A stretch of 64,000 nt of DNA from Paenibacillus polymyxa (GCF_015710975.1 NZ_CP049783.1:4011501-4075500); one strand, 5' to 3'; shown: positions 6,871-16,666, counted from the stretch's first letter. The notes: generated from the letters alone by a model not told the origin. Program-made: numbers and translations.

Positions 6871-9303
6871 ATGAACTACATCCAAAAATTAGTGCTGGTC
6901 GGCAACGGAATGGCGGGGATACGCACTCTCGAACATTTGCTGAAGATCGCACCAGGTGCCTATGAGATTACGGTATTTGGGGCCGAGCCCCATCCAAACT
7001 ATAATCGGATCATGCTGTCCTCTGTTCTGGCCGGTGGAGCAGGTTTGCAGGATATTATCATCAACGATTGGAATTGGTATGAAGACAATAATATCCGATT
7101 GTATACCGATGATCCTGTCACAGCGATCGATACGGAAAAGCGACAGGTGACTTCACGATCCGGTGTATGCGTCTCTTATGATTTACTGTTGTTGGCAACA
7201 GGTTCTAAACCCTTCATTTTGCCGCTTCCAGGAGCCGACAAGGATGGTGTGATTGGGTTCCGGGATATTCGTGACTGCGAGATGATGATGGAGACGGCGA
7301 AGACGCACAAAAAAGCGGCCGTTATCGGCGGCGGATTGCTTGGGCTAGAGGCAGCCAGGGGGCTACTCAATTTGGGAATGGACGTTACAGTTATTCATAT
7401 TAACGGTTATATTATGGATCGGCAGCTGGATGAGGCTGCTTCCCTTATGTTACGGCGCGAGCTGGAGGAACAGGGAATGACTTTTCTGGTCAATAAGCGG
7501 ACGGCGGCTATCACCGGGCGTCGTCGCGTGGAAGGGCTAAAGTTTGCTGATGGCAGCGAACTGGAAGCGGATTTGATCGTTATGGCGGTAGGTATCAAAC
7601 CAGACATTGAACTGGCGGTGTCAGCGGGAATCCCCGTAAACCGCGGTGTCATCGTAAATGATCACATGGAAACGAATATTCCTGGCATATATGCCGTTGG
7701 AGAATGTGCAGAACACCGGGGAATCACTTACGGTCTGGTTGCCCCATTATATGAGCAGGGGGGCGTCCTGGCTCAGCGACTCGCGGGAATGGAGACTCCT
7801 GGCTACAGTGGTTCCGTTACTTCTACAAGATTGAAGGTATCGGGCGTCGATGTATTTTCAGCAGGAAATTACAAGGATGAGTCGGGAACGCGATCACTGC
7901 GGTATCAGGATGATATTGATGGCGTCTACAAAAAAATCGTCATTAAGGAAGAAAAACTGATCGGTGCCGTTCTGTTTGGGGATACCTCTGATGGAGCCAA
8001 GTTGTTTTCTCTGATTAAAAGTGGGGAGTCGGTGGTTGGTCGAGAGAAAGAGTTGTTACTTGGCTTTAACCCTGGTCAATCAGAAGGTAGTGGCACCATG
8101 ATGCTGGAGCAGATGCCTGAAGACGAAATTGTATGCGGATGTAATGGTGTATCCAAGGGTGACATTGGAGAGGCGGTTGCGGCTGGCTGTAAGAGTCTTG
8201 GGGAAATTAAGGCCTGCACGAAGGCATCGGCATCATGCGGCGGCTGCAAGCCATTAGTGGAGGGGCTCTTACAGCTGTACGCAGGTGCAGAAGCCGGAGA
8301 ATCGATTAAAGAGGGGATATGTGGCTGTACGACACTTGATCGGGAGGCGATTATTGATGGTATCCGAGAAATGGGGTTGAAGAGCGTCAAAGAAGTGATG
8401 AACGTGCTGGGCTGGAACGAAGCTGAAGGATGCACCAAATGTCGGCCGGCCCTCAATTATTATCTAGGTATGCTGTGGCCACTGGATTATGAGGATGAGA
8501 AGGAATCCAGATTTACGAATGAAAGGTACCATGCCAATATTCAGAAAGATGGCACCTACTCTGTGGTGCCCCGCATTTATGGAGGAGTTACTTCACCTGC
8601 CGACCTGAAGAAGATTGCTGCTGTCGCGGAGAAATACAATGTGCCTTTGGTTAAATTTACGGGTGGCCAACGTCTTGACCTGCTTGGTGTAAAAAAAGAA
8701 GATCTACCGGGAATCTGGTCCGAATTGGATATGCCATCGGGATATGCATATGGAAAGACATTGCGAACCGTCAAGACGTGTGTCGGTAACACTTTTTGTC
8801 GCTTCGGCACACAGGACGCTATGGGCATGGGCATCCGGTTGGAAAAGGCATTCGAACGTCTGAATGCGCCATCCAAAGTCAAACTGGCTGTGTCGGGCTG
8901 TCCGCGTAACTGCGCAGAAGCGACGATCAAGGACTTGGGTGTTGTCGCTATTGACGGTGGCTGGGGGATCTACATTGGAGGTAACGGCGGTATTAAAGTG
9001 CGGGCAGCAGAACTGCTGTGTACTGTAAAAACCGAGGATGAAGTGATGGAATGGACTGGTGCCTATTTACAGTATTACCGTGAGCAGGCGAATTGGAACG
9101 AGCGAACAGCTCATTGGGTAGAACGGGTAGGCGTAGAGTCGATCAAACAGGTATTAGCAAATGCGGAGACGAGGCAGCAACTGGTAAGCAGAATTGAGGA
9201 GACGTTAAGCACAACGACTGATCCGTGGCACGAAATCATTCATAACGAAGAGCTGCGCAAAAACTTTGTACAGCTGCCGGAGCTTAAGGCAGTAATGGAA
9301 TAG
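6871..9303 (+). CDS. nasD: NasD, NAD(P)H nitrite reductase large subunit
   Basis: 810 residues; reduces nitrite to ammonium with NAD(P)H. Order: FAD/NAD(P)H oxidoreductase (QKLVLVGNGMAG at the N-terminus, VIGGGLLGLEAARG near 150), two BFD-like [2Fe-2S] domains (CGCNGVSKGD...CGGC, CGCTTLD...CTKC), then the nitrite/sulfite reductase half-domain with the siroheme-[4Fe-4S] ligand motifs TCVGNTFC (about 636-643) and SGCPRNC (about 675-681). All four cluster cysteines are present, so it should be active. It has a strong ribosome-binding site (GGAGAGGGAGTGA). nasE follows after 12 bases. Length matches Bacillus NasD. Confidence 0.96.
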   Translation: MNYIQKLVLVGNGMAGIRTLEHLLKIAPGAYEITVFGAEPHPNYNRIMLSSVLAGGAGLQDIIINDWNWYEDNNIRLYTDDPVTAIDTEKRQVTSRSGVCVSYDLLLLATGSKPFILPLPGADKDGVIGFRDIRDCEMMMETAKTHKKAAVIGGGLLGLEAARGLLNLGMDVTVIHINGYIMDRQLDEAASLMLRRELEEQGMTFLVNKRTAAITGRRRVEGLKFADGSELEADLIVMAVGIKPDIELAVSAGIPVNRGVIVNDHMETNIPGIYAVGECAEHRGITYGLVAPLYEQGGVLAQRLAGMETPGYSGSVTSTRLKVSGVDVFSAGNYKDESGTRSLRYQDDIDGVYKKIVIKEEKLIGAVLFGDTSDGAKLFSLIKSGESVVGREKELLLGFNPGQSEGSGTMMLEQMPEDEIVCGCNGVSKGDIGEAVAAGCKSLGEIKACTKASASCGGCKPLVEGLLQLYAGAEAGESIKEGICGCTTLDREAIIDGIREMGLKSVKEVMNVLGWNEAEGCTKCRPALNYYLGMLWPLDYEDEKESRFTNERYHANIQKDGTYSVVPRIYGGVTSPADLKKIAAVAEKYNVPLVKFTGGQRLDLLGVKKEDLPGIWSELDMPSGYAYGKTLRTVKTCVGNTFCRFGTQDAMGMGIRLEKAFERLNAPSKVKLAVSGCPRNCAEATIKDLGVVAIDGGWGIYIGGNGGIKVRAAELLCTVKTEDEVMEWTGAYLQYYREQANWNERTAHWVERVGVESIKQVLANAETRQQLVSRIEETLSTTTDPWHEIIHNEELRKNFVQLPELKAVME

Positions 9304-9315
9304 GAGGCTGACCAA

Positions 9316-9645
9316 ATGGAGAGCAATACGATAACCAGCAGAATCAGGATAGCAGATCTGAACGAGATTGACCGACGTGGAGCAAGAACAGTTCGCATTC
9401 ATAATGCAGAGATAGCCGTATTTCGCCTTAGTGACGGCAGCGTGCGTGCGCTTGAGAACCGTTGTCCACACAAAGGGGGACGGCTATCTGAAGGAATGAT
9501 ATGTGGATCGGTGGTCCATTGTCCGCTCCATGATTGGAAAGTCGACCTGTCCACTGGTCAGGTGCAAGAGCCGGATACTGGATGTGTGACCACTTACCCG
9601 ACGGAGATTGACAGTGAGAGTGGAGCAGTTTACATCGTAATCTAG
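9316..9645 (+). CDS. nasE: NasE, nitrite reductase small subunit (Rieske type)
   Basis: 109 residues; a Rieske [2Fe-2S] protein that partners NasD. Cluster ligands are visible: Cys50-x-His52 (CPHKGG) and Cys69-x2-His72 (CPLHDW). Co-transcribed with nasD. Confidence 0.95.
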   Translation: MESNTITSRIRIADLNEIDRRGARTVRIHNAEIAVFRLSDGSVRALENRCPHKGGRLSEGMICGSVVHCPLHDWKVDLSTGQVQEPDTGCVTTYPTEIDSESGAVYIVI

Positions 9646-9787
9646 GGGCATTAGGTTTATTTGCTTGGGGTGCTGGGCTTAGTTGTTCTTCTATATAATA
9701 GAAGAGATACGTATTGCCGAACAATTCTCTAGAATTCAATCTTGCTGAAAAAAGAGACATTGCTGCTTAAGCGTGGTGTATATAAAA

Positions 9788-9819
9788 AGTCAACCTTACT
9801 TCTGGTTGGCTTTTTTTTT
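9788..9819 (+). terminator. terminator after nasDE
   Basis: AGTCAACC (9788-9795), an 8-base loop and GGTTGGCT (9804-9811), then a run of T. The 140 bases between nasE and this hairpin hold only a short inverted repeat at 9687-9705. Confidence 0.8.
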
Positions 9820-9883
9820 GCCTAAATCTTGAACGACGGCCAGTTTCTCGTCTCGGCACCGTTTGCTTTATCTTCAAACAAAC

Positions 9884-9908
9884 AAAAAAAGCCTTGAAAA
9901 TCAAGGCT
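9884..9908 (-). terminator. terminator of the tRNA-Val transcript
   Basis: Stem AGCCTTGA/TCAAGGCT (9890-9897 with 9901-9908) with an A-run at 9884-9890, read as a T-run on the minus strand. Confidence 0.85.
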
Positions 9909-9917
9909 TCTGACGAA

Positions 9918-9989
9918 TAGGACGGATGGGGATCGAACCCATGACCCTTACCCTGTCAAGATAATGCTCTCCCGCTGAGCTACCGTCCT
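9918..9989 (-). tRNA. tRNA-Val (anticodon GAC)
   Basis: On the minus strand: acceptor AGGACGG pairing with CCGTCCT, D-arm GCTC...GAGC, anticodon arm TTATC-TTGACAG-GGTAA with anticodon GAC after U33, and T-arm ATGGG-TTCGATC-CCCAT. The discriminator base is A and CCA is not encoded. It stands alone with its own terminator. Confidence 0.93.
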
Positions 9990-10126
9990 GTAGTTACTAG
10001 ATAATATCATGTATTAACCATATATGTAAAGTGAAAAAATAGAAATCAGCCTGTACTTCATGACTATTTATATATATAATTCAAATTTAGTGAGTTTACA
10101 TTTGAAATTAAGGATAGGAGGAACTG

Positions 10127-10573
10127 ATGATGGCCGCAGAAATTATAACTGTAACAACAGAAGAGCAACTGCAGAAGGCAATATTGATCCGTACCAAAGT
10201 GTTTGTCGAAGAGCAGAAGGTTCCTCTGGATCTTGAAATTGATCATTATGACAAGCTGGGAGATACCGCCCATCATTTGCTAATTTGTGAACATGGGGAA
10301 ATGGTGGCTACTGGTCGGCTGACATATTACGATGAAGAGACAGCTAAAATGCAACGTATTGCCGTTCTCAAGGAGCATCGTGCAGCAGGTTATGGACGTG
10401 TATTACTGCTAGCACTGGAGGAACGTGCACGTGAACTTGGGCTGAGATACTCGTTGTTAGATGCTCAATGTCAAGCTGAGAAGTTTTACGAAAAGCTTGG
10501 CTATGAAACGATCTCCGATGAACCTTTTGACGATGCGGGAATACCGCATGTACGTATGCTTAAAAAGTTGTAG
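10127..10573 (+). CDS. GNAT-family N-acetyltransferase (YjcF/ElaA-like)
   Basis: 148 residues. A single GNAT domain: the acetyl-CoA loop is seen in RIAVLKEHRAAGYGRVLLLALEERA (RxxGxG/A pattern, mid-protein) and the C-terminal strand-helix in LDAQCQAEKFYEKLGYE. The N-terminus (LIRTKVFVEEQKVP) is typical of the YjcF/ElaA subgroup. Start ATG 10127 has AGGAGG five bases upstream. The substrate cannot be told from sequence. Confidence 0.88.
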   Translation: MMAAEIITVTTEEQLQKAILIRTKVFVEEQKVPLDLEIDHYDKLGDTAHHLLICEHGEMVATGRLTYYDEETAKMQRIAVLKEHRAAGYGRVLLLALEERARELGLRYSLLDAQCQAEKFYEKLGYETISDEPFDDAGIPHVRMLKKL

Positions 10574-10659
10574 TCGAGGCACAGGGTGTATACAAAGCTG
10601 TACAATGCGCATGCTAGTAAAAGTTCCTCCACTATACTATGGATAAGGAGCGATGCAGC

Positions 10660-10896
10660 ATGGCTAATACAGAACGAGAACAAATTACGGCAGTACGTAA
10701 AAACGGGGATGGCGATCTTGCGTCATTTCAGACGTCTACTGGACGGATTTTGGATTATAGCCAAGCGTTGAACGAGATTGAAGCAGGTTCAATTGCAGGC
10801 GTCAACGTGTTCAAGGCCAAGGATGGAAGCAAACGAATTCGAGGGGATGCCGATGGAGATCCTTCTAATAACCTAGATCAACTGCCGTTGTTCTGA
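10660..10896 (+). CDS. DUF3892 small protein
   Basis: 78 residues of one DUF3892 domain: ITAVRKNGDGD near the N-terminus, TGRILDYSQALNEIEAG, VNVFKAKDGSKRIRGDADGDPSNNLDQLP at the end. Function unknown. The ATG at 10660 is preferred because AAGGAG lies 10 bases upstream. Confidence 0.85.
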   Translation: MANTEREQITAVRKNGDGDLASFQTSTGRILDYSQALNEIEAGSIAGVNVFKAKDGSKRIRGDADGDPSNNLDQLPLF

Positions 10897-10953
10897 CCTT
10901 GACTCGCAACATTAACGTCCAAGCTTATCATTGTATACAAAAAATATGCAGCA

Positions 10954-10995
10954 AGCCGCCTAGCTATCCTTTGTAGGAAAGTCGGGCGGCTTTTT
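10954..10995. terminator. bidirectional terminator
   Basis: AGCCGCC...GGGCGGCTTTTT between the convergent DUF3892 and MBL genes. Confidence 0.8.
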
Positions 10996-11024
10996 GTTAA
11001 TTGTTAATACTCCCTTTAGCTCGG

Positions 11025-11783
11025 TTACTCTGCACGTTCCAATTCTGCTAGCGGATATACTCGTTGCTGCTCCAGAAAGGACATAATCCCTGCCTTATCC
11101 CTAAATTGTTCCATATCGTCACTATAGTGCATCAGATGAATTTGCTCTTGAAGAGGTGTTGGCAAGCTTAGCAGCTCATCTAACGTTGTATGGACTTCTC
11201 CGGCACCTTGTAATTGAACCTCATGTAAAATGCTCCGACATCCCCGTTCATGCACCAGATGATGAAGTAAATCGGGATCAAAAACCATGTCCGCACTATA
11301 AAAAAGACGATCATTGATGAACAAAGAGTAACTGTTTTTACCAGGAATATGCCGTGTAGGGATCAGCTCTACCTGGATACCCGGTACTAAGGTGGTGGGT
11401 ACGCCAGGGGTTATGACATTTACCTCGAATACATCCTCAAGCTTGTCAATCATACCTTGCTGTGACATGCCGCCCTTGAGCGTATGCTCCCATAAAGGGT
11501 GGATTAATGGTTCGGCGATATAAAGCAGAGGTTTGCGACGATGGAGGATATTCATTTGAAAACCAAATTCCTCTAGGCCTCCGACATGATCTGCGTGAAT
11601 ATGTGTGATTAAAATAGCGTCAATATCAGGCAAAGGGACACCCATCTGGTGTAATGCTAGAGATGCGGTTGTACCGCAATCGATCAGCAGCTTGCCTTCC
11701 CCGCTATCCAGCAGCGCGTTGTTGTTGTAATAATGCTTGGCAAAGGCGCTACCTGTACCAAGCATCTGTATCGTTAGGCCCAT
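11025..11783 (-). CDS. MBL-fold metallo-hydrolase (RNase Z-like)
   Basis: 252 residues. Starts with the TIQMLGTGSAF strand common to RNase Z/phosphodiesterase-type MBL proteins and carries the metal motif ITHIHADHVGG (HxHxDH), a second His in PTRHIPG, Asp in FYSADMVFDP and a late His in LMHYSDD. No exosite arm of true RNase Z is evident, so it may be another phosphodiesterase. GGAGGGTGA lies upstream of the ATG. Single gene, convergent with DUF3892. Confidence 0.85.
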   Translation of the reverse strand: MGLTIQMLGTGSAFAKHYYNNNALLDSGEGKLLIDCGTTASLALHQMGVPLPDIDAILITHIHADHVGGLEEFGFQMNILHRRKPLLYIAEPLIHPLWEHTLKGGMSQQGMIDKLEDVFEVNVITPGVPTTLVPGIQVELIPTRHIPGKNSYSLFINDRLFYSADMVFDPDLLHHLVHERGCRSILHEVQLQGAGEVHTTLDELLSLPTPLQEQIHLMHYSDDMEQFRDKAGIMSFLEQQRVYPLAELERAE

Positions 11784-11983
11784 TATGGATTCACCCTCCA
11801 GACGATGTGTTATAAGACACTCTACAATCGTATTTTAACATCTAGGCTGCAGGAACTAAAGATTTGGCTCCTTATGTAAAAACTTTGGACAATTTGTGAA
11901 ACACAGCGCAACTTGTGCGGCTGAGCTAGGTATAAATGTACGACAGATGGTTTTTAACAGATAACGATGGAGGGATATGTAGT

Positions 11984-12541
11984 ATGAAATGGAGAAAAGT
12001 GATGGCCCTAGTGATGGCCTTTTCAATAATGGGAGGGACCGTCATTTCGGCGGAGTCCGCCAAGGACCAAGTGCAGTTGATTATTAACGGAGAAGTGTCA
12101 AAAGATGGCGCAGTTGTCATTGATGGGAAAACTTATGTGCCTATCCGTGACTTTAACGGGCTTGTAAATTTTGATCCCTCTGGTGGAAAAGTTGTCTTCG
12201 ACCAGCCAAACGTGCATATGTTCCTGTTCAAGGGAGATACTGTGTTTGGTAACGTGAATAAAGGTAACAAAGTGAAGTTTAATGTTTTCAGCCAAATTGA
12301 TACCCTGAAAACAGATATCTCCGGAGTGAAAGTAGCGATTACCGACCCTTCGGGCAATGTAAAGGATATTCAGTCCCAAGATATCAAAGGAGCGCAAAAG
12401 GATAACTTCTGGTTCCGTACGAACGACTTTACGTATGATTTCAAAACAGCAGGGAACTATCGAGTCGGTTTCTACATTAAAGAAAGTAAAGACGGTAGTT
12501 ATACACTGGTATCCGAAAAAGTCATTACAGCGATAAATTAG
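11984..12541 (+). CDS. secreted protein with copper-amine-oxidase N-like (stalk) domain
   Basis: 185 residues from ATG 11984 (GGAGGG upstream). A signal peptide (KWRKVMALVMAFSIMGGTVISAESA) is followed by the pattern IINGEVSKDGAVVIDGKTYVPIRDF, the repeat unit often called the CuAO N-terminal domain in firmicute surface proteins. The C-terminal half (about 85-185) is all-beta with an Ig-like end (DFKTAGNYRVGFYIKESKDGSY). It has no oxidase part, so enzyme function is not implied. Probably exported; role unknown. Confidence 0.82.
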   Translation: MKWRKVMALVMAFSIMGGTVISAESAKDQVQLIINGEVSKDGAVVIDGKTYVPIRDFNGLVNFDPSGGKVVFDQPNVHMFLFKGDTVFGNVNKGNKVKFNVFSQIDTLKTDISGVKVAITDPSGNVKDIQSQDIKGAQKDNFWFRTNDFTYDFKTAGNYRVGFYIKESKDGSYTLVSEKVITAIN

Positions 12542-12620
12542 GCATACCACAAATTGACCTGCACTCTTGATCATGTTACGATACGAGGGAAAATAAAACA
12601 ATTTGAAGGTAGGTATTTCC

Positions 12621-12926
12621 ATGAGTGATCACAAACATGAACACGGTGAAGCCTGCAACCACGATCATGACCACGAACATGAAGAAATGGTTCTTACGCT
12701 AACTGATGAAAATGGCAAAGATGTAGAAATGGTGCTGGTAGAGACCTTTGACGTAGAAGATCACGTGTATGCTCTGTTGCTTGAGCGTGGCAATCCCGAA
12801 GCGGATGGTATCATTCTTCGTATGGAAGAAGAAAACGAAGAAATGGTGCTTTACAATATTGAGGACGAAGATGAGTGGAAGCGTGTAGAAGCAGCTTATA
12901 GCGAGCTTGTTGCCCAATACGAATAA
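12621..12926 (+). CDS. DUF1292 acidic protein
   Basis: 101 residues with a His-rich N-terminus (HKHEHGEACNHDHDHEHEE) that could bind metal, followed by a DUF1292 domain (LTDENGKDVEMVLVETFDV...YALLL, then EEMVLYNIEDEDEWKRVEAAY). Very acidic. DUF1292 proteins are common in Firmicutes, function unknown. A terminator follows. Confidence 0.85.
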   Translation: MSDHKHEHGEACNHDHDHEHEEMVLTLTDENGKDVEMVLVETFDVEDHVYALLLERGNPEADGIILRMEEENEEMVLYNIEDEDEWKRVEAAYSELVAQYE

Positions 12927-12966
12927 GATTGGATACAGCAGCTGCTCTTGCTCTTCAAAACACTAG

Positions 12967-12994
12967 AAAAGCCCCCGAATGGGGGCTTTTTTTG
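12967..12994. terminator. terminator between DUF1292 gene and speA
   Basis: AAAAGCCCCC-GAAT-GGGGGCTTTTTTT; serves both convergent genes. Confidence 0.88.
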
Positions 12995-13040
12995 TTGACC
13001 ATCAACATTTTTTTGCATGCAGATGCTAACAGATCATTGT

Positions 13041-14516
13041 TTAAGAAATAGCGTCAGTTTCAACGATAACCTTCACCTGATGTACCGTTCGATCCTCAGG
13101 TCCTTTAACAGGCAGGCCTACTTCCACATGATCTACAATATAATCAATATTGTCCTGCGAAATAACTTCGCCCGGCAATAGGATTGGGATGCCTGGTGGA
13201 TATACATAAATGAATTCTGCAATGATACGGCCAGCAGATTCCTTGAAGGGTACGATTTCCGTATCTCCGTAAAAAGCGTCTCTCGGAATGAGGGAGAGCT
13301 GCGGTATATCCGGTATCTTTACAACCAGCTCATGCTGCTGACCTGTGGAATAGTGCAGTGAAGCCAGCTCGCGCAAAGCTTTTAATAAAATGTCAATTTC
13401 CTCTTTGGTATCACCAGGAGTCACCAAACAGAGAATATTATACATATCGCTAAGCTCAACTTCGATATTGTAGTGATCTCTCAGCCAATTTTCCACATCA
13501 TATCCGGTAAGGCCTAAATGGCGAATATGAACCGTCACTTTGGTCGGATCATAATCATAGGTAGCTTCCGTGCCAAGAATTTCACTGCCAAAGCAATATA
13601 GCCCTTCGATTTTGTTGACCTCTGCGCGGCAATATTCAGCTAATTCCAGAGCACGTTGTGCGATTTCATGGCCATTAAGGGCCAAATTGCGTCGGGATGT
13701 GTCCAACGAAGCCAGCAGAATATACGAAGTGGACGTCGTTGTCAGCATACTGAAAATAGTTTGTACACGCTGCGGATTAACGAATCCGTTTTTTGTATTT
13801 ACATTTAGTATCGAGCTTTGAGTCAAAGAACCACCCAGCTTGTGAACGCTTGTAGCTGACATGTCTGCCCCCGCCTCCATGGCGGACATCGGCAAATCAG
13901 CGTGAAAATGAATCAGTACTCCGTGAGCCTCATCGACCAGGACCGGCACATTATAGCTGTGAGCGAGATCTACAATTTCCTTCAAATCGGCGCACACACC
14001 GTAATATGTCGGGTTGATGACAAGGACGCCTTTGGCGTCAGGGTGACGTTCCAATGCCCGGCGTACGGACTTGGTTGTAACCCCGTGGTGAATACCGAGA
14101 TTCTCATCACTGACCGGAGAAATGAATACCGGCTTCGCACCAGCGAAGATGATGGCAGACATTATGGATTTGTGTATATTTCGGGGTACAATAATTTTAT
14201 CACCTGGCATACAAATGGACATAATCATGGTGATAATGGCTCCGCTTGTCCCCTGTACACTGTAATAAGTATAATCAGCTCCGAAGGCTTCTGCTGCAAG
14301 CTTTTGAGCTTCTTCAATGACGCCTGATGGCTGATGCAGATCGTCCAATGGAGCGATATTGATCATATCTATGGAAAAAGCATTATCCCCCATAAATTCG
14401 CGAAATTCCCGATCTGCCCCCACTCCCTTTTTATGACCTGGGATGTGAAATTGAACCGGATTGCTCTGAGCATGCTTTTTCAAAGCAGTAAAAAGCGGGG
14501 TGTTGCTTTGATTCAT
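13041..14516 (-). CDS. speA: Orn/Lys/Arg decarboxylase family, probable arginine decarboxylase SpeA
   Basis: 491 residues; PLP-dependent fold type I decarboxylase making agmatine from arginine for polyamines. The PLP lysine lies in ATSVHKLGGSLTQ; the phosphate loop is in QGTSGAI; VDEAHGVLIHFH contains the Asp/His that contact PLP. Length and N-terminus (NQSNTPLFTALKKHAQ) match Bacillus SpeA, hence the ATG at 14516; a GTG at 14528 is possible but has its AAAGG only two bases away. Lysine or ornithine decarboxylase activity cannot be excluded from sequence. A 187-base gap separates it from the divergent MFS gene. Confidence 0.85.
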   Translation of the reverse strand: MNQSNTPLFTALKKHAQSNPVQFHIPGHKKGVGADREFREFMGDNAFSIDMINIAPLDDLHQPSGVIEEAQKLAAEAFGADYTYYSVQGTSGAIITMIMSICMPGDKIIVPRNIHKSIMSAIIFAGAKPVFISPVSDENLGIHHGVTTKSVRRALERHPDAKGVLVINPTYYGVCADLKEIVDLAHSYNVPVLVDEAHGVLIHFHADLPMSAMEAGADMSATSVHKLGGSLTQSSILNVNTKNGFVNPQRVQTIFSMLTTTSTSYILLASLDTSRRNLALNGHEIAQRALELAEYCRAEVNKIEGLYCFGSEILGTEATYDYDPTKVTVHIRHLGLTGYDVENWLRDHYNIEVELSDMYNILCLVTPGDTKEEIDILLKALRELASLHYSTGQQHELVVKIPDIPQLSLIPRDAFYGDTEIVPFKESAGRIIAEFIYVYPPGIPILLPGEVISQDNIDYIVDHVEVGLPVKGPEDRTVHQVKVIVETDAIS

Positions 14517-14703
14517 TAGTGTTGTCACAACCTTTCATGCAGGATTTCGACAATCCTGTGCAATTGATAATAGAACAAAATTGAGTATAGCAGTTTGAAG
14601 TAGGAATGCAAGCGATTGAGGGCGCATTTATTTGCGAAAGAGTGGAGTAGGCGGAGAACCCCGAATGTATAGACAAAAAACAAAGGCGGAGGATGTGGGA
14701 TAG

Positions 14704-15990
14704 ATGAAGCAAATTAGACGAAAAAAAGCTTCGCAGCGGCTGTGGACTCCTTTTTTCGCCAAATTATGGATACTGGTGTTTCTGGTCGAATTTATGAAGG
14801 GATCTCTTCTGGTATCGATCCTGCCGGTATATATGGGAGAAACGTTGGGGCTGTCGGCCGGAATTATCGGTTTAGCCTTTTCGCTTCAGTATTTCGGAGA
14901 CAATGCATTCCGGGCACCGGCGGGCTGGATGGCTGAACGGCTCGGTTACCGTGGCACGATGTCAACCGCGTTGTTGTTTACACTTGTAGCGATCATTATG
15001 CTAAGCGCACTGACGGAACCTGTGTGGCTCGTCATCGCGTGTCTGCTACTAGGACTGGGGACATCTCCGCTCTGGCCGTGTGTGATGACCGGAACGACCG
15101 AAATGTCCGGACCTAATAACAATAATGGTGCAGCGATGGGAACACTGGAAATTGCGTCCATGGGCGGAACGGGCTTGGGTCCACTCGTTATGAACTTCGC
15201 CATATCCCACTACGGACACTCTTACGGTATGGTGTTCATGATTTTGATAGGATGCAGTATTGTATTACTACTGGTTGCTCTTATGCTGCCTGGAACGAAC
15301 AGGTCTGCTGGCAAAGGTGACCTCGAACAGAGCGCACTCATATCTTCTGATGGGAAGTCCAAGCAGAAGCGGCAAGTGCTGAGTGGTATCCAGGAGACGA
15401 TCAGCACGCTCAAAACCAAGCTTAATGTGAATCCGTTAATTTACCCTGCGCTGTTTTTGCAGTCCTTTGTCATCGGTTTGATCAGCCCTGTGCTAACGCT
15501 GTACGCGCGGACGGATCTCGGAATTTCACCGAACTTGTATAGCGTGCTTCTGATTGCCGGCGGTGGGGTGACTGTGCTGGCATTGATCCCTTGTGGCAAG
15601 CTGGTGGATCGCCTTGGAACCAAGTACTTTTTGCACATCGGATTTTTGCTTGCCGGGACCACGCTATTTTTCTTTTCAACAGTACAGACCATCCCGCTTG
15701 TGTTTGTATCCGTAGCAATTATTGGCTTGGGATATGCGCTCATTTTGCCTGCATGGAACACGTTTCTTGCCCAACTGATTCCGGAAAGCGAGCGTGCAAC
15801 AGTATGGGGCTTTTTTTTAACACTCCAAGGCTCTGGCATGGTTATCGGTCCGCTCGTTTCAGGAGTGCTATGGGACCGCGCTGGACACACAGCTCCATTT
15901 ATCATCAGTGGGATCGTGATGCTGCTCATGTTTGGCTGCCATCTGGCTTTGGCGCGCAATCCACGGAGAAAAACCGTTGTTAAGGCTTGA
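14704..15990 (+). CDS. MFS transporter
   Basis: 428 residues with about 12 hydrophobic segments. The first half carries the MFS loop 2-3 motif as APAGWMAERLGYRG and the second half an equivalent PCGKLVDRLGTKY. Substrate unknown; the divergent arginine decarboxylase might hint at amino-acid or polyamine traffic, but this is only context. GGAGG lies upstream of the ATG. Confidence 0.85.
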   Translation: MKQIRRKKASQRLWTPFFAKLWILVFLVEFMKGSLLVSILPVYMGETLGLSAGIIGLAFSLQYFGDNAFRAPAGWMAERLGYRGTMSTALLFTLVAIIMLSALTEPVWLVIACLLLGLGTSPLWPCVMTGTTEMSGPNNNNGAAMGTLEIASMGGTGLGPLVMNFAISHYGHSYGMVFMILIGCSIVLLLVALMLPGTNRSAGKGDLEQSALISSDGKSKQKRQVLSGIQETISTLKTKLNVNPLIYPALFLQSFVIGLISPVLTLYARTDLGISPNLYSVLLIAGGGVTVLALIPCGKLVDRLGTKYFLHIGFLLAGTTLFFFSTVQTIPLVFVSVAIIGLGYALILPAWNTFLAQLIPESERATVWGFFLTLQGSGMVIGPLVSGVLWDRAGHTAPFIISGIVMLLMFGCHLALARNPRRKTVVKA

Positions 15991-16033
15991 ACGGTGCTTT
16001 TAGAAGTGGATCAGGGCCGCATTTATTCTGAAG

Positions 16034-16666
16034 CTATTCCTTTGGAAAAGACATCCGGTACAGTGGCAGCAAATGCTCAAAAGTGGAACGCACTGTCTGC
16101 AGTAGCGCAGCTCCGTCACTAGCGAGAGGATCATTACGATCAATGCGGAGCCCGCACATGACCTCGGCTTTTTTCACCTGCTGCAGCTTGTTAATGATGG
16201 TTTGAAACTCTTCAGTGTCCATTTGCTGCTGTTCTGTACCTTGTGGAGCCATATGATCCATGGACCAGTAAAAGTGACCTGGTATGTTAGATCGCACATC
16301 GCTGAGGTTGGTTTCAAGCGCCTGGGCAAATGTGATTTTATTCGGACTTTCATAAATGACTGCGAATATGACGAATATATGGGAAGCGAACATACCTACC
16401 TCAAAATGCGGCAACGCCTTATACCCGCGTTTATTTGCCGCCCAGGCTACCCATGTATCGATCGGGGGGTTGACCTTGCGTCGTGCATGCTTGGCAACGT
16501 GAACGTGCATAGGCTCCCCGCATAAGTCCGTCAGGAAGGGGGCTAACTCCTCGCCAATCGCCTCCAACTTGGGCCGAACCTGTTGAATCAGCACCTCCAT
16601 GCGAGGTTCCAATCCTGGTATCTCAAAAACATCAAAGTCCTTTGCAGTAAATCCACTAAATGTCAT
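16034..16666 (-). CDS. DUF1054 (YktB family) protein
   Basis: 210 residues matching the YktB/DUF1054 family from the N-terminus (FSGFTAKDFDVFEIPGLEPRME) through HVAKHARRKVNPPIDTWVAWAANKRGYK. Soluble, conserved in Bacillales, function unknown. Convergent with the MFS gene. Confidence 0.85.
   Translation of the reverse strand: MTFSGFTAKDFDVFEIPGLEPRMEVLIQQVRPKLEAIGEELAPFLTDLCGEPMHVHVAKHARRKVNPPIDTWVAWAANKRGYKALPHFEVGMFASHIFVIFAVIYESPNKITFAQALETNLSDVRSNIPGHFYWSMDHMAPQGTEQQQMDTEEFQTIINKLQQVKKAEVMCGLRIDRNDPLASDGAALLQTVRSTFEHLLPLYRMSFPKE

Noticed and set aside
9918..9989. Integration site at the isolated tRNA-Val
   Set aside because: No integrase gene and no repeated 3' tRNA end were found in the window.
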